A stretch of DNA of 64,000 nucleotides from Fistulifera solaris (taxonomy: Eukaryota > Bacillariophyta > Bacillariophyceae > Naviculales > Stauroneidaceae). Position 1 is the first letter of the stretch. Every line of letters begins with the position of its first letter. The DNA lies in assembly GCA_030295235.1 (NCBI GenBank), contig AP026164.1, forward strand, positions 1,240,001-1,304,000, given 5' to 3'. This document shows positions 23,901 through 36,461 of this stretch, piece after piece. The position numbers were made by a program, and so were the translations under genes. A model generated the notes under the pieces. That model saw only the letters and a list, made by a program, of their open reading frames with translations. It did not search any database and was not told where the DNA came from.

Positions 23901-26900
23901 TTCAAGTGCAGTTAGTTATATCCTCATATTCCAGGCAGCTAGTTTTGCCAATAAAACGAACGATATGAAGGTTACATCAGACATCATTTCGTTGCTTCTC
24001 AATGAGCTGGCAGCAACTTTCCCTATTGTGGAAGCCAACTGGCAAGTTTCTCTTAGCGTCGCAGCAGCTCAGCAAGTCGATGAAGACTTTGAGCGCTGGA
24101 TTAAGTTAATGGCAAAAAGTTCTGAAGCTCCTTCAGCAATCTCAGAGAAAAAGGTAGAAGAGTCGGTTTCATGCATAGAAGTCCTTCGTCGGTTTGGTAT
24201 TCAGTCAGTCACCGGAGCTAGGCTTACGGAATTAAGGGTCTGGCCTGGCAAATGCTTTGTTGCTTCGTCGTTTCACGAGATCTTGTCGCAATGGCTACAT
24301 GCACAAAGGGCAGTGTTTCTTTCCCCTTTGATTTTGAACGAAATAGCGAACACTACGAAGTGGGCTTCAATTCTTTTGAGAGCAGCTGGAATCGTTGTCC
24401 AGGATACTCATTTGTCCCCTATGAATAGATCCGGTGTTTTCTTGAGGCCACAAGCAGAGGGCGTTCTGCCAGCGCGGTTTAGGGCCAGGATTCTACGAAT
24501 GTTATTTCACCTGTTGACTGCAATGGAAGGCGACATCATGGTCGTAGAGGGTCTATTCCAGCTTGCTGGTGTGACATCGCAAATCATTTCATACAGCCCA
24601 GAAGGAGATGATGGTAGTGTCTCGGCTGAGTCTGTGTCCTTATTACGAAGATTGTACGCGCATAAGCATGTTAGCTGGAGAGGATGTATCAATGTCGTCA
24701 TCTCAACCATTACGAATCCATCATACGATGCTGCGATCAATTTTCGAAAGAAAGTGGGTGTGCTGTCATTTTTGGCCGGCGCTTTGAGAGGTATACACAT
24801 TGGTTCAAACGTCGTTTTGAAATCACCCAATGCTACTGCTCTTTCAGCCGAACATTACGGGATTACTAGTAACAAGTCCCAGCCATCTTCTAGCCCTCCA
24901 TCGTCTTGTGGAATATCTGGATCACCGCACCATTTAGTTGGCAACGGCACCGAGAACATTGTTGCTGGACTTTGTTCAGATGAGGCTGCTGCGGGAATCA
25001 TTAGTAGAATCGACATGAAAAGCGGAATGTGCGAAGTTATCTTGTTCCCCCGAGATACTGACGCTGGTTTTGACAACCGATGTTTTCTGCAAAAAGGAAG
25101 GATCGTCGTTCTCTACCAATTCGAGCTTTACGCATGTTCCTGGGCGATGTGTTTCTTGCGCAAGAAGTACCTCTTTATCTGGACGCGTCATATCCGGCTG
25201 GACAGATACTAGGCGATTTGTTAACGACCTCATTGTCAACTTTACTCTCCGCTATTTCCATGAAAAAGCCACAAGATGTTGCCGGACCTGGCTTAGAGGT
25301 TCAAGAAGTGCAGCAGGGTCCCACGAATACAGACCTGATAAGTTCATCGGACCTTGTTAGGCCTCTTCATCAAGAGTCAAGTGATTGGAGGGAGAAGAAG
25401 AGCACAGATGTGAAATCTGCAATCGTAGCGTTGTGCTGTGACGTACTTTTAGTTCGCGCTTGCATAGCTGTCCTTTCTCAGGAGGATGTACTAAAGTCGT
25501 TTATGACTGAAGATTCCAACAAACAAACTCTTAGCCGAATCCTAGACCTAGCTTGGCCAGTGGTTTCGGAAGCAGCGAGCAATGCTGACTTGATTTCAGA
25601 GGTGCGATCAAAATCGCTTTCTTTTCTTTCCCTTCACGAAACAAGACTAGGATATCTAGCGGAATTGCTCCATGAAATTTCTTTTCGGTATCAAATTGTT
25701 CACGACTTACCCGAGGAGAATTTAAGGAACACACTTGATCGGTTTCAGTCTTGTAAGGCTGAGTCGATATCTCCAAGATCTAGACCATCAAACCGTCCAT
25801 CTCAAGATGATACAGAGATTCTTTCAAAAGCAATTCGTCGGGGTGCTGAAGAACATGGGCGGGAGGCAGCACGTCATTCAAGTCTGCTGCAAAATTCAAG
25901 TTCAAGGGGTAATATAAGTGACGACGAAGACGACAGTGACGCCGGTAACACCGCTGTGGAGCATCTCAGGGAAGCTGCTATAGCACAGATGGCTGAGTTA
26001 GGTTTGCCTAGATCCTGGTCGGAGTTCGCGCTGCGTCGTGTCGGAGGGGTTGACATCGAAGCAGCGGTAACTTTCTGTCTAGAGTATGGTGGAGAAATGG
26101 AGAGACTGTTGGCCGAAGAGACGGAAAGGGCGTCTCATCGCGATTCCTCTGAGAATCTAGGGATTCGAAGAGAGGGAAGAGAAATTAGCCCCGCTAGTCA
26201 TTCTATTAGGCAGCTAATGGAAATGGGATTTCCACGAAGATGGTGTATCGAGGCTCTTGCGGTAACAGGGAACAACCTTGATGAAGCGTTAACATGGATT
26301 CTCAACAACGGTGAGCGACTCAGTGAAGAAGACGAAGCAATTGAAGCTGCCGAAGATTGCGACGGTGACGAAGAGGACGAAGACGACGAAGAGGAAGGGC
26401 AAGCAGACGACTCACAAGGCTTGCAGAGTCACGTGTCTTCTGTTGAACAAAAGATAGGATGGAATGGCTCTATCACGCCGCTTCGTTTTATTTCAGGACG
26501 GTCTATAATTGACCCGGTTACTCTAGAGATTTCCGGTTTACCCAATGGCGGTTTTTCCTCCGTCGGAACTAAAGGGATCCTTCTTTTAACCGGTAAATGG
26601 TATTACGAGGCTACGCTTTTGACCGCTGGCTGCCTTCAAATTGGCTGGGCAGACGGAAGTTTTGCGGGTCACTGTCATGCTGAAAGAGGTGATGGTTGCG
26701 GCGATGGACCCAGTTCTTGGGCATATGATGGTTGGAGGAGGTACCGCTGGCATTCCACGGCCGTAGAATGGGGTTGTCGATGGAAGGAAGGAGATGTTGT
26801 TGGATGCATGGTAGACATGGACGCAAAAGAAATCTCTTTTACATTGAATGGTGAGGGAAGCAGCGTCGGAATGGGATTAGCGTTTTCAGGGGACGGTTTC

Positions 26901-29900
26901 CGACCGTGCGGAGGAGTTTACGCATGTGTTTCATTCAACCGTAAAGAGAAACTTCGACTTGTCTTGGGAGGGAGAGGTTGTGCACCATTTAAGTATCCGC
27001 CCCCACAGGGATATCGTGGAGTTGGCGAGGCTGTTTTTGATGCTGTGCGCGAGCTTGATTCAATTTTGGAGAAGGAACGGATACTAGGATACGCTAAGAA
27101 CTACACTCAGAAGGCCTTCCTTTGTGATTTTTCGGACAGTGAACATGGTCATGAACTCATGGCATGGGGCCACAGATACTATGGTGCAGATGCATCGGTC
27201 CATCTAGGCGCAGCAAGCTCGAAGCAAACATCAATAAAAATGAATTCGCAGCCACATCGAGTCAGTTCGGCGAATGCCAGCGTTTCTCGTCGTATTGAAA
27301 GCGCTTGGTCCAACAAACCAGCATCTCTCAACGTAAATTTCTGTACAGCGAGTCTTAGGGCCAGAATTTTGCAGGGATATCAAGATGCCAGTGAAACGGT
27401 TGCGTGTGAGCTGTTTCATGAATGTGTCACAGTTGCTATTTTACTCTCGCGTAAACTGACACTGCATTTGGCGGCTGGAATGGGGACGTGCTTTGATCCA
27501 ACATGCTTTGTGGACGATGATGATCGATCCGTAGAGATATTTGGTCAGATTTGGAGTGTGATAGAAGCATGTGCTAGTCTCAAAAGTTCTGGATGGGCAG
27601 GAGAGGCTGGAGCAATGGCGATGGCTGCAGAAGCCCTTGGACTTGGTATTTCAAGCAACGAGGTGGTGCATAATCGGTCACTCGGCGATCGAGCGGGGCT
27701 TGTTCCATGTTCTGATTTGGATATTAATCTCGTTTTACCTGTATCAGGTATTCCGCTTCTTCTTTCCAGCACGGGTCGCAGATTGTTACAGAAAGAAGAC
27801 AAATTGTTTGATTTTTTGGCGAGAGCTGAGCTCCCCCTTTGTAGTGCCGGAGGTGGTGGAGTGACTTCATTCATGCTAGAGAGCTTGCAAAGCGCCGTCT
27901 GTCACTCGTCGGGTTTCCGAAACATTTTGATTGCATCTATTAGAAGAGCAATACGTCTTCTTTCTGTTGTTCAATACGATGGCGACGATTGTTTCCAAAA
28001 CGATGGAAAACTAGAGGTAAGCGACTCACGTGGCTAACTAAGATTTATGGTCACGACTCACATCACAATTTTTTCGTAACCAAGGACGAACAAGACCACA
28101 GTAAACAAGATTACAAGAAGCCCAACGACCATGAACAACCTGATCCTCGCCTTGTAGCCTTTGTCAGTGGGCTGTTAATAAGCAAGGTGGCCGAATCGAA
28201 CATTCCTGCCGAATTTTCACAAATACAATGTCAGATCGCCGAAGCTTGGAGCATCGGCCTCCTTTCTGCATCCCTGCCTTGGAGGATGATTTGTGCATTC
28301 ACCGTTGCGGGAGTCATTAATTCCAATCCTTCTGTATTGAATGAAATCGTTGGAAATTCCTCTACGCTTGCACGTTATTTCGGACGACTTCCAAGTACGG
28401 TACTCAGGCGTGTGTGGGCAGAGCGAGCTGCGATCCCTGTTTGTTCAAGATACGCCCAGTCTTTGATTGAGTTACTCTCTGCTGTAAGACGCGCCGTCAA
28501 GGCAAATACACATCTCCAGGATAATTTTACCAAACAATGGGGATCATATGAGGTAGACGCTGCAACGCCTATCCCCTTAGACAATACTTTTGATTCGCAT
28601 GATATACCTGATCAGCCATGGCTGTCCACGGAAGGCTGGGTAAGTAGCGACTCCAACTGGCTGACATGCCTTGGTCAAATTTCCTACGAGGAAGTGAAGT
28701 GGAAAGCACCCACAAGATCTAGTGTTTCTACGCTCATGGACTCCGGTGACGGACCTCCTTTCTTGTGTGTAGGTTGCACAGTCCTCCGTGGTCCTGACTG
28801 GGAGAAAGACGGTTCTGGGGCACGTGACAAGAATGAAGATGGGAAAGATAAGAATGAAAAAGAGAAGATGCATTGTGATGCCAAGGACTCTCTCGTTACA
28901 GACGTGAAGAAGGTCAGCATAGAGATTGATGACCCAGATGGTCAAGGGGATAGGTCTACTGCTGATGGTGACGATAAACCCCGGACAGATGATCAACCAA
29001 CAACAACACAAAGTTCAAAAGACGCAAGGCGGAGTTCTGGGCTCCCAGTGGGAACAGTTTTAGCCATTGAACCATGGAATGGCATACCAGCCTTGGCAAG
29101 ACGAGTACGATGGCATCTGACTAATACTGAAGGTGTTTACAGATTCGGGGGCGATGGGGGTCGCTTTGATATCTGCCATGTGGAAGTTAACAGAAAAGCA
29201 ACTCGGGTGAAAAAGCGACATCCACTTCCCGAAACGACAGAGCAGCGTGCATTGCGACGCGGCTTTGGTCAGAAGAAGACATTTGGTATTATTTTGCGTT
29301 TGAAGAGTTCTCCCTTCAAGTCTGCGTGTTGTAACGTGCAGGGTGCTAGAGATCCCCGCATTCGGCGCTGGGATCCTTGTGAATTGTTCAGGGAATGATG
29401 ACGGTTCTGTGTTATTGAGAGAAGAAAAATTACTCTACGGTTCGAAGGACTCTGGCTGGGAGATTAGATTTGGTCAACCTTCTTATGTACCAGGAAGCCA
29501 ATACAAGCTGGGAGTACCCACGTCGTTAGCACTTGGACCAGATGATGCATTCATGTCTTTGTACGAAGAAGTCCGCGGCGGCAACTCTTTTGATGTCCTC
29601 GCTTTGCGTAACCCTGAGGATGGGAGTACTTTGACCATCAAAAGTGAAATTAGTCTCAAAAAACCTTTGACAGCGCCACACCACGGCAAAAAGGAGATGA
29701 GCGCCGGTACGACCCCCTTCTGTTTCGACCCAGAATGTCATGCTGGATCTCTCGCTCTTTCGCGTGATTGCAGGACCGTCACGTGTGTGGGATCAGAAGG
29801 CCGTGGCACAGCATTCGCTAATGTTGGTTTCACAAAAGGTGTACATTACTGGGAAGTAAAACTCGAGCAAGCTGATGTAGGAAGCATCTTCATTGGAGTC

Positions 29901-32900
29901 GCAGAAAAGAGCAACGGATCGAGTCCAGCCTCAGTAAATGACCCTGCTCCGAAGCTCAATCGTTGGCTTGGTTGGGGATTTGTCAATTTTAGGGCCACTT
30001 ATACTTCTGGGGCTGAGCGAGTCTACGGTGCTCATTGTCATTCGGGTGATACGGTAGGAGTTCTTCTTGATTGTGACGCGGGTAGGCTTTCTTTTTTCTT
30101 TGATGGATTAAAATATGGCGAACACATATTGAATGATCTGGGATGCGCTTTTGAAAACCTTTCGCCATTTGGTTTCAATGTGGAGGGATGCGGTTCTGGT
30201 GGAGCCGGGCAGGGTGCTCCTAATGGATTTGATGGAGGTCGGGCGGGACGTTATCCTTCTCAAGGCGCTGTTCGACCCAGATCTTTGTTTCCTGTCATTG
30301 GGCTTCGAAACCAAGGAGACAGAGTCACGATTTCATCAAAATGGAGCACTAGTTTGGGTATCGACGGTGCAAAGCTTGTGAACAATATCCTCGCAGTTGA
30401 GGAAGTAGTTTCTTCGTATCGTCTATCTGTTTCTCCTAATATTCCTGAGTGGCTGATCAATGAAGCTTTCTTAGAGTACCAAAAATGGAGCGAGTCTGCA
30501 GTTATCCATTTTAGTACCAGAGGCAGTGGCGCGTATCGAATGGTATCTACCAGCCTTGACGTAATGCTTGACACTTCACCAATAGTTTGCGCGGCAGCTT
30601 CGGCATCTTTAGGTCTCGATACCGCACTTCTCCCCGGTGACCGTGTTCGCCTTACCCGTAGTGCAGGAAGGTTACTCGAATTATTGGAGGAAGCGATCAT
30701 TTTAGGATCTCAGAACGGAAGGTTATACTATCGTATCGTCTCACAGAAGAGCGAGGGAGGAAGCTTGACGGAAGGAGGTGGAAGAGCTTGGTTCTTTGAC
30801 GAGAGTGAGGTTGTTGACGGATTACCACATGTAATCCCAGCCAAAGGTCATGGTGTGGCTTTGCCAAAGCTCGACAGATTCAAATGTCCTTCGTCAGCCG
30901 GACTTCAAGTTGTGCACGAGTCAGGGGCCGTTCTACGATCAGATTTGGAGATCAATGATGGATCAATAATACTTGGAACAATTCCCGTTGGAACGCTACT
31001 CTCAAAAGATCAGGTAACAGAAAGGCGTGTAAACTCTTGTGGGGTGGTTCGCTACCGTATTCAGCATGAGGAGCTGGGAGAGGGTTGGATTAGCGCTAGA
31101 ATTCGTGGAGGAAAGGAAGAGGTTATAGTTGTACCCATCAACGGCGAAAATGCAACGAAGAGTTACTTAACACCTTCAGAATGCGCGACGGAGTGGTATG
31201 ATACTTGGATCAGCGAAGGAGGTAGCCATGGTAGCCTCTCACAGTTTCTGATCGAGGACGTTCATGATTTCAAGGCTGAGCTTGCTTCCGGAATTTTCCC
31301 CGGGATGACGACACTCGAAAGTGACAGCCTTATTGTCTCTGCAATCAACGCAGTGAGCAATGTCTCGGAACGTGGGGACTCTCTGGAAATAAGTTTTCAT
31401 GATCTGGCTTCCGCTCTCGCTTTTGCTTTACCACATTTGCCACACAGGTTGTCAGACAACTCACTTTCAAGCAACTCCTGTCTCCACACTGCTGCTACAG
31501 TTCTAGCAAGTGTCCGAGAAAGCCCCAAAAGTCTGAAGGCAATTATGGTTCGTGCAGCGTTCCTTCGAGCACTGAATCGCCGAGTCAGACTAGCTCTACC
31601 ATGGCTATCGATTCGCCCCTGCCAAGAAGGCTCTTCAATTCTTGGAGGATTTTGTGGTCATGGTGCGCCAATGGAAAGATCTGGACGTAGTAGACTGCAG
31701 GCACCTAATTGGACTCAGCTACCAGGTACTGCCACAGCCCTCCGTCAATGTAAGGGCATAATCTTTTCGAGTGTCAAGCGAGAATTCATTCAAAGTGTAA
31801 CGGAAGTTACAACCACCCCGACGCCGCTGAGTCATGATGAATACGAACTACCCCGGGAAATAAGAACTGTGCGCATCAATCGATTAAGAGCTGGAAGAAC
31901 AATGATGGGACAAGATATTGGAGCTAAGAGAAAATACAGTGTTTTTGCACAACTTCGAGCTGAAACAAAGAGCTGGGGTGGAGCAGCTCTTCGCCGTGGT
32001 TATGTCGCGAAAGGACACGGTGGACAGAAAAGGGCTTTTAAGGTGAAACTAATCGGTGAAGGTGTGAACGACTACTCAGGGCCTTATAGGGAAGTTTTTA
32101 CTGATGCGGTAAGAGAGGCCTCGCAAGTAGACGGAAATGGACTTGGGTCGTTGGGTGTGCTTGACGCTACGCCAAACAACGTGTCGGATGTGGGTGAAAA
32201 TCGTGGTCTATACATGTTCTCGTTGAACGGGAGAATCATCAACTCCGAAGTGCTTCGAAAACCTTCGGACAGACTAGAAGCTATTCAGCAAAGCTTTGAT
32301 ATTCTTACTTTGCCTAGAGATGAAATATCTCGCGAAGTTGAAGACTCGCTTGTCTTCCTTGGCCGTCTGATTGGCACGGCCTTTCGACATGGTATATCGG
32401 TCGATCTCCCTCTCCCGCTTTATTCTGTTTGGAAGGCTCTAACAGAAGAAAGATGTGATATGACAATCCAAATGAATGAGTTGGACTTATTTGCCTCTCG
32501 GCAATTGAAAACGGATGAAGAATATTCTGGGTCTCACGACCTTATTCTTTGGCAAAGGCGACTGCTAAATCCTTTCACGGAAGGACTGAGTAGTGTACTT
32601 TCCAGTTGAGCTCTTCCCGCTTCTAACGGGGGAAGAGCTCCGAGAATCGATTTGCGGAAATCCTGATGTCGACGTCGATCTGCTTAAGAAAGTGGTTGAA
32701 ATCGAGGGTTTTGAAAAGGATGCGGAGGTGATTGGTTTTTTCTGGGAAACGTTGCGTGAAATGACAAACAGCGAGCGCATGCAGTTCCTTCAATTTGTGT
32801 GGGCTCGAAACCGACTGCCACTTCGGGAATCGGATTTCGAAGCGCCATTCAAGATATTGAAAGACTCCATCAATCAAGGGGAAAAGGCTGATTTGGCGCT

Positions 32901-32988
32901 ACCTAGTGCTTCTACATGCTTTTTCTCTTTGACATTACCCGAATACAGCAGCAAGGAAATTTTGCGGTCCAAGCTACTTTTGCTATAA
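17927..32988 (+). CDS. Giant HECT-type E3 ubiquitin ligase with SPRY and UBA domains
   Basis: HECT ligases take ubiquitin on a catalytic cysteine and pass it to substrates. Three introns are clear: 18053-18117, 21365-21435 and 28017-28084. Repaired length is about 4,951 residues. Domains in order are: acidic Ser/Glu/Asp-rich region (residues about 340-560); SPRY-like domain 1 (about 1050-1220, HLGWG-type core GGDKHGWGMIG); UBA-like helices 1 (about 2634-2680) and 2 (about 2712-2752, LMEMGFPRRWCIEAL) followed by an acidic stretch; SPRY 2 (about 2806-2966, KWYYEATLLTAGCLQIGWAD); SPRY 3 (about 3860-4023, VHYWEVKLEQADVGSIFIGV); and HECT (about 4596-4951). The catalytic Cys is in LPSASTCFFSLTLPEYSS, codon 32917-32919. 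Six single-base frame breaks occur: T4 18764-18767, CCC 21649-21651, T6 23448-23453, A5 25091-25095, GGG 29341-29343 and TTT 32599-32601. It resembles the HERC1/HECTD4 class. Substrates are unknown. Confidence 0.88.
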
Positions 32989-33122
32989 CAAACGTGACCA
33001 CAATGGAAACTGATTTTCAAACGAACAGCGCTGAGATCTCTGAAGGGTATCGAGCGTTCTAGTGCTTTTGGAAAAGAGAAACTGTTACAATAGATTTGAA
33101 ACTCTTTACATAGAAAATGCAC

Positions 33123-33722
33123 CTAGCAGAGACGTCTCAATAGTTGCAACAGCTCAGGAAATGGTTCGAAGAAGTGTGACCGTCCTGGTAACATATGATA
33201 AGTATCCCTTAAACCTAAACCATCCTTGATTTTCTCTGCTTCGTAGAGAGGAATGAAAGGATCATCGTTCGAATGAAACTGATGGAAAATTGGGCAATTA
33301 CGTTTCATTTCTTCGAATTGATAGCCGTTGGAAAGGGTAGCACCATCCGGTCCCAATGTGGGATAGTAACCTGACGCTCGTTCACCGGCATCGCCGAGAT
33401 CTGTAAAGGTAGCCGAAACCAAGACAGCAGCACGACATGGATATTCTTCCGTGTATCTCAAAACAGCCTGTGCCCCAGAACTATGACCTACTAGTATAAT
33501 GTTCGTTTCGTCTTCTGTCTTTTCTACAGCAAGCTTTCGAATAAACGGCACCCATCTATCACGTCGAGCTCTGTTAGGATCGGGAAAATCTTCGCAAATG
33601 CAGGGAATTGAAAGCTCCGTGAGACGCTCGAACAGATTGCCATACCAATTCGATTGACGAATACTTGAGCAGCCGTTCCCTGGACAAATGATAACCGTCG
33701 GAAGCGATGCCTTCATGATCAA
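33123..33722 (-). CDS. RBBP9/YdeN-like serine hydrolase
   Basis: A small alpha/beta hydrolase of 199 residues, the normal size for the RBBP9 family. It opens with the strand and oxyanion region TVIICPGNGCSS. The nucleophile elbow is LVGHSSGAQAVLRY. The Asp is in HSNDDPFIPLYEAE and the His in LPGRSHFFEPFPELL, so the Ser-Asp-His triad is complete. No targeting signal is seen; cytosolic. The start could be either of two Met codons, residues 1 or 3. It converges on the HECT ligase gene with 134 bp between stops. Substrate is not known for the family. Confidence 0.85.
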   Translation of the reverse strand: MIMKASLPTVIICPGNGCSSIRQSNWYGNLFERLTELSIPCICEDFPDPNRARRDRWVPFIRKLAVEKTEDETNIILVGHSSGAQAVLRYTEEYPCRAAVLVSATFTDLGDAGERASGYYPTLGPDGATLSNGYQFEEMKRNCPIFHQFHSNDDPFIPLYEAEKIKDGLGLRDTYHMLPGRSHFFEPFPELLQLLRRLC

Positions 33723-33953
33723 GTTCTACTGGAATGATCAGGTGGTATTTTGAGCATTCATTTCCTATGGAAGGATGCAACCTTGCGAAAGTCTACGTAG
33801 ATTTCACGTGGCTCTCGCAGGAAATTGATCGACAGAGCGAGTACCCGGATATACTTGAATTCGATCATTGATGATAATATACACAGCGTCATCGAGTCAC
33901 TAGCAGTATCTCTAAAGTCTTAAGATTGACTTAAACCCAAGCAGCTATCCACC

Positions 33954-34535
33954 ATGGCGGGTAGACTAGTCATCAGCAGACAAAAATCTTATTGCCCGTG
34001 GAAAGCGGAAAACGTCGCGCGGGCAGTTCGGAAGGAGAAAGAGCGTGTTGCATCCGAGAAAGCCAAAGACCAGGTGGCGTTGCAGCGGGCGCTGGAGACT
34101 CGTTCCCGTCTAGAGGAAAGTACCGAAAAGCATCCCCAACACGTAAATTTATTCGAAAAGAAGAAAAAGAACATCATTTACTGAACGGATTATCATCCCA
34201 GGCACCAGAATACAAGGAGCCGTCTCGGCGATGCACAGGCGTTTACTTGGACCAATCCACGAGGCAGATGTCGCAACGCAGCACTTCAAAAAAAAGACGA
34301 GCAAACAAGAATAGAGAAAGAGAAAATGGAGTTGGATCCCATGAAAGACTTTCATCAAAGAACTGAGAGCCGCAAGGATTACGACAAGCGAGACAAAAAG
34401 AATATAGCCAGGAAAAGGCATTATCGCTCTGAGGGGACGAAATACAGTTTAGAAGAGCTTCGTAAACGACGAATGGCTCGTGAAGCGACAGAGCGAGATC
34501 GTGAACAAGTGATAATTAATTCGCGAACATTTTGA
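33954..34535 (+). CDS. LENG1-like protein with Cir_N domain
   Basis: The N-terminus (SYCPWKAENVARAVRKEKER) fits the Cir_N domain of CIR/LENG1-type nuclear proteins, which associate with splicing or transcription factors. The middle has HPQHVNLFEK, then a Lys/Glu-rich region, then MELDPMKDFHQ and a C-terminal SLEELRKRRMAREATERDRE, matching the layout of LENG1. Length after repair is 193 residues. Two homopolymer indels break the frame: a missing A at 34156-34159 and an extra A in the A8 run at 34288-34295. Each repair restores the family pattern, which supports treating this as one gene. The ATG sits in a strong context (CACCATGG). Confidence 0.72.
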
Positions 34536-35089
34536 AGCCCTGTGGTACTACAAACATCTTGAAAGACTTCTCTTCCGTCCTTGCTAGAGCAATATCAAAC
34601 GTGTGTAGTGACCTAATCCAGTACCATCAGGTACGAAGCACAAGCACAATTTTACAAGAGATTGAAATTATTCTTGCTTAAGGGACTTATAGGTCGACTT
34701 CATAATACGTAAACAGAAAAAAAAAAAGAGAAAATGGTGGTGAGACTTCATCTCTTGACGTTGATAAATAAGTCGAGCTGTTTTAATAACAATTATTTTT
34801 ATAAAAGCCATTTTCATTCATTTCATGGTTTTCTCTACGTATACCCATCATATCATCGATAAAAACGACTAAGCTGTAGACGGCTTCAACAAAGTTTCAC
34901 GGAAATTCGAATGGAAAGCGCATATAATCGAGCGATATCATCTTTTACCCCAACTCAACACGAAGCACCTACTTGCAACTTGACCAAAAGAGAAAGAGTG
35001 CCGATTGTTAACTCTTGAATGATGCAAGGTATGTAGTTTCTTCTCGCCAATTCTGAAGATGCTCTCTAGAAACAAGTGTGATGCGCGCT
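34536..35089. other. Convergent intergenic region, no gene seen
   Basis: The 3' flanks of two converging genes, about 550 bp, AT-rich, with an A-rich tract at about 34719-34732. No protein-like ORF, RNA gene or repeat. Confidence 0.5.
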
Positions 35090-35731
35090 TTAACCATCGA
35101 CGCGATCACGCACTGCCGACAGCAATTGTTTCCGACGCGCTATTTTACCCTGACACGTCCACATCAACGCTGCCGCTGCACTGAGAATATGCCATAGGGA
35201 ATGCAACCACGCGTAACCAGGTCGTAATGGTAAAGCCAAGCACAACAAACCCGCCACACCAAGGGCTAAAGCGTTTCGGTTGGGGAGACCACAAATATGA
35301 TAAAAGTAAAAGACCGCCGCACCCGCAATACCGTGATCCACATAGTACAAGGCTTCCGCATAGGGCAAGGTTGCGTGGCCCATAGACTGGACGGCATGAA
35401 AGACCGTGCTCACCAAGCCAGCCGCCCAAATCCAAAACGCCAGACACCCGTAGGGACAAAATAATCTGTTTCGCCGGGGCGGCAATTCGTTCATGATCCG
35501 ATATCCAGCCAAAAAATACGATAAATTCGATCCCAAGAATGCTCCAATGACCAAGGCTGCATCGGGGCACTCCCAAATGTAGTCAACTTGTACCATTTTC
35601 CAAAATGGCGGGGTAGAAACCGGGCCCAAGACAACAGGAACCGCGCACAGTGTCAGGGGTATCGACCACCAATAACGGGTTGCCAACTTCTGCAGAAGCA
35701 CTGGCAAGTGCAATAGCCGCGACATCATCAT
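35090..35731 (-). CDS. Multi-pass membrane protein with CREST-like His/Asp pattern
   Basis: About 213 residues with six or seven hydrophobic helices. Polar residues sit in helices in the order STVFHAVQ, YYVDHGIAGA and AWLHSLWHILSAA. That H...D...HxxxH arrangement is the hallmark of the CREST superfamily (alkaline ceramidases, PAQR receptors, Per1, TMEM8), putative metal-dependent lipid hydrolases. I infer membership from this pattern only; the exact family is uncertain. The open frame extends to 35890, but the added 53 residues are basic, not membrane-like, and would overlap the start of the divergent small ORF at 35884. I therefore prefer one of the three Met codons at 35725-35731. Confidence 0.6.
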   Translation of the reverse strand: MMMSRLLHLPVLLQKLATRYWWSIPLTLCAVPVVLGPVSTPPFWKMVQVDYIWECPDAALVIGAFLGSNLSYFLAGYRIMNELPPRRNRLFCPYGCLAFWIWAAGLVSTVFHAVQSMGHATLPYAEALYYVDHGIAGAAVFYFYHICGLPNRNALALGVAGLLCLALPLRPGYAWLHSLWHILSAAAALMWTCQGKIARRKQLLSAVRDRVDG

Positions 35732-35883
35732 GTTATGCAGGGCCTGGAAGAATGGCGAGACTGTTTTCGTTTCGAAAGCGAGGTATTTCGGTCGCCTTTC
35801 TACTTCAGTAACATCATTTCTGTATCGACTAGACCAAACAGACCTCTGACGCTTCGTGTCTATTATTCTTTTCCAGATAGTGG

Positions 35884-35999
35884 ATGACAAGAGGAAAGAA
35901 CAGAGAGCGGCCTCCCGGGTAGCGAAGAAGACTGATAATGACCGTAAGGATACGCCTCAATCGATGGGAACTGCTGAAAAAGCACCATCAGGAGCATAA
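35884..35999 (+). CDS. Small SERF-like basic protein (tentative)
   Basis: A 38-residue ORF starting MTRGKNRER and continuing, after restoring one missing G at 35909-35910, as ASRVAKKTDNDRK to a TAA at 35997-35999. The MTRG-x-x-R-E/R start and the Lys/Arg/Asp composition resemble the SERF (4F5) family, small proteins that modify amyloid assembly. It is shorter than usual SERF proteins and depends on a frame repair, so a chance ORF is possible. It lies head-to-head with the membrane-protein gene. Confidence 0.35.
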
Positions 36000-36461
36000 A
36001 AAGCAAATCAGAGACCGAAAGTAACTTCATTATTCACAACAAAGTTGTTTGTTATCAGGACTGATAGTCTCATGTAAGAGTTGCCATTAATTAGAAGGAA
36101 AATCGTTCCAAGGTCGTTGATTGACAAGAAAGAAAATGGGCAACAACAAAAAAATGCGAAGCAAAACTATCCGCCTGGATAATACGAGTGTATTTACCAT
36201 AGCCCTGAAGAGTGATGGGGTAGTCTCATAGCGGTATTGAAACGGCATTCTACGCAGTATGTCGCAGTTAGTAGGAATGAATGACGTCATCTTCGTGCTG
36301 GTTGTGCCAACGCCTTTTTTCCTTCGAGGAGAGGAGATCAATAACGGCGGCCATTGCATGAATTATCATCAAATACCAGGTACTTGCCTTTCATAGAAAG
36401 AAGGCTTGAAAAAAAAAGACATCTCTTCCGTTCATACTTATCAAATATAATCGCATAGAAT
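36000..36461. other. Intergenic region, no gene seen
   Basis: About 460 bp upstream of the DUF1279 gene. No protein-like ORF or RNA gene. A purine-rich A8-type tract lies close to the next start (about 36408-36418). Confidence 0.5.

Noticed and set aside
29286-29341. Intron to explain the HECT frame break near 29341
   Set aside because: Every GT upstream that could pair with the AG at 29340-29341 gives a wrong phase or an intron of 22-56 nt; an extra G in GGG is simpler.
18740-32601. Programmed ribosomal frameshifting in the HECT gene
   Set aside because: Six breaks go in both directions at unlike sequences, and similar breaks occur in unrelated genes. Homopolymer miscalls explain them better.
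17927-32988. HECT locus as a pseudogene
   Set aside because: All domains, intron splice sites and the catalytic cysteine are preserved between breaks, and the repaired length is an exact multiple of three.
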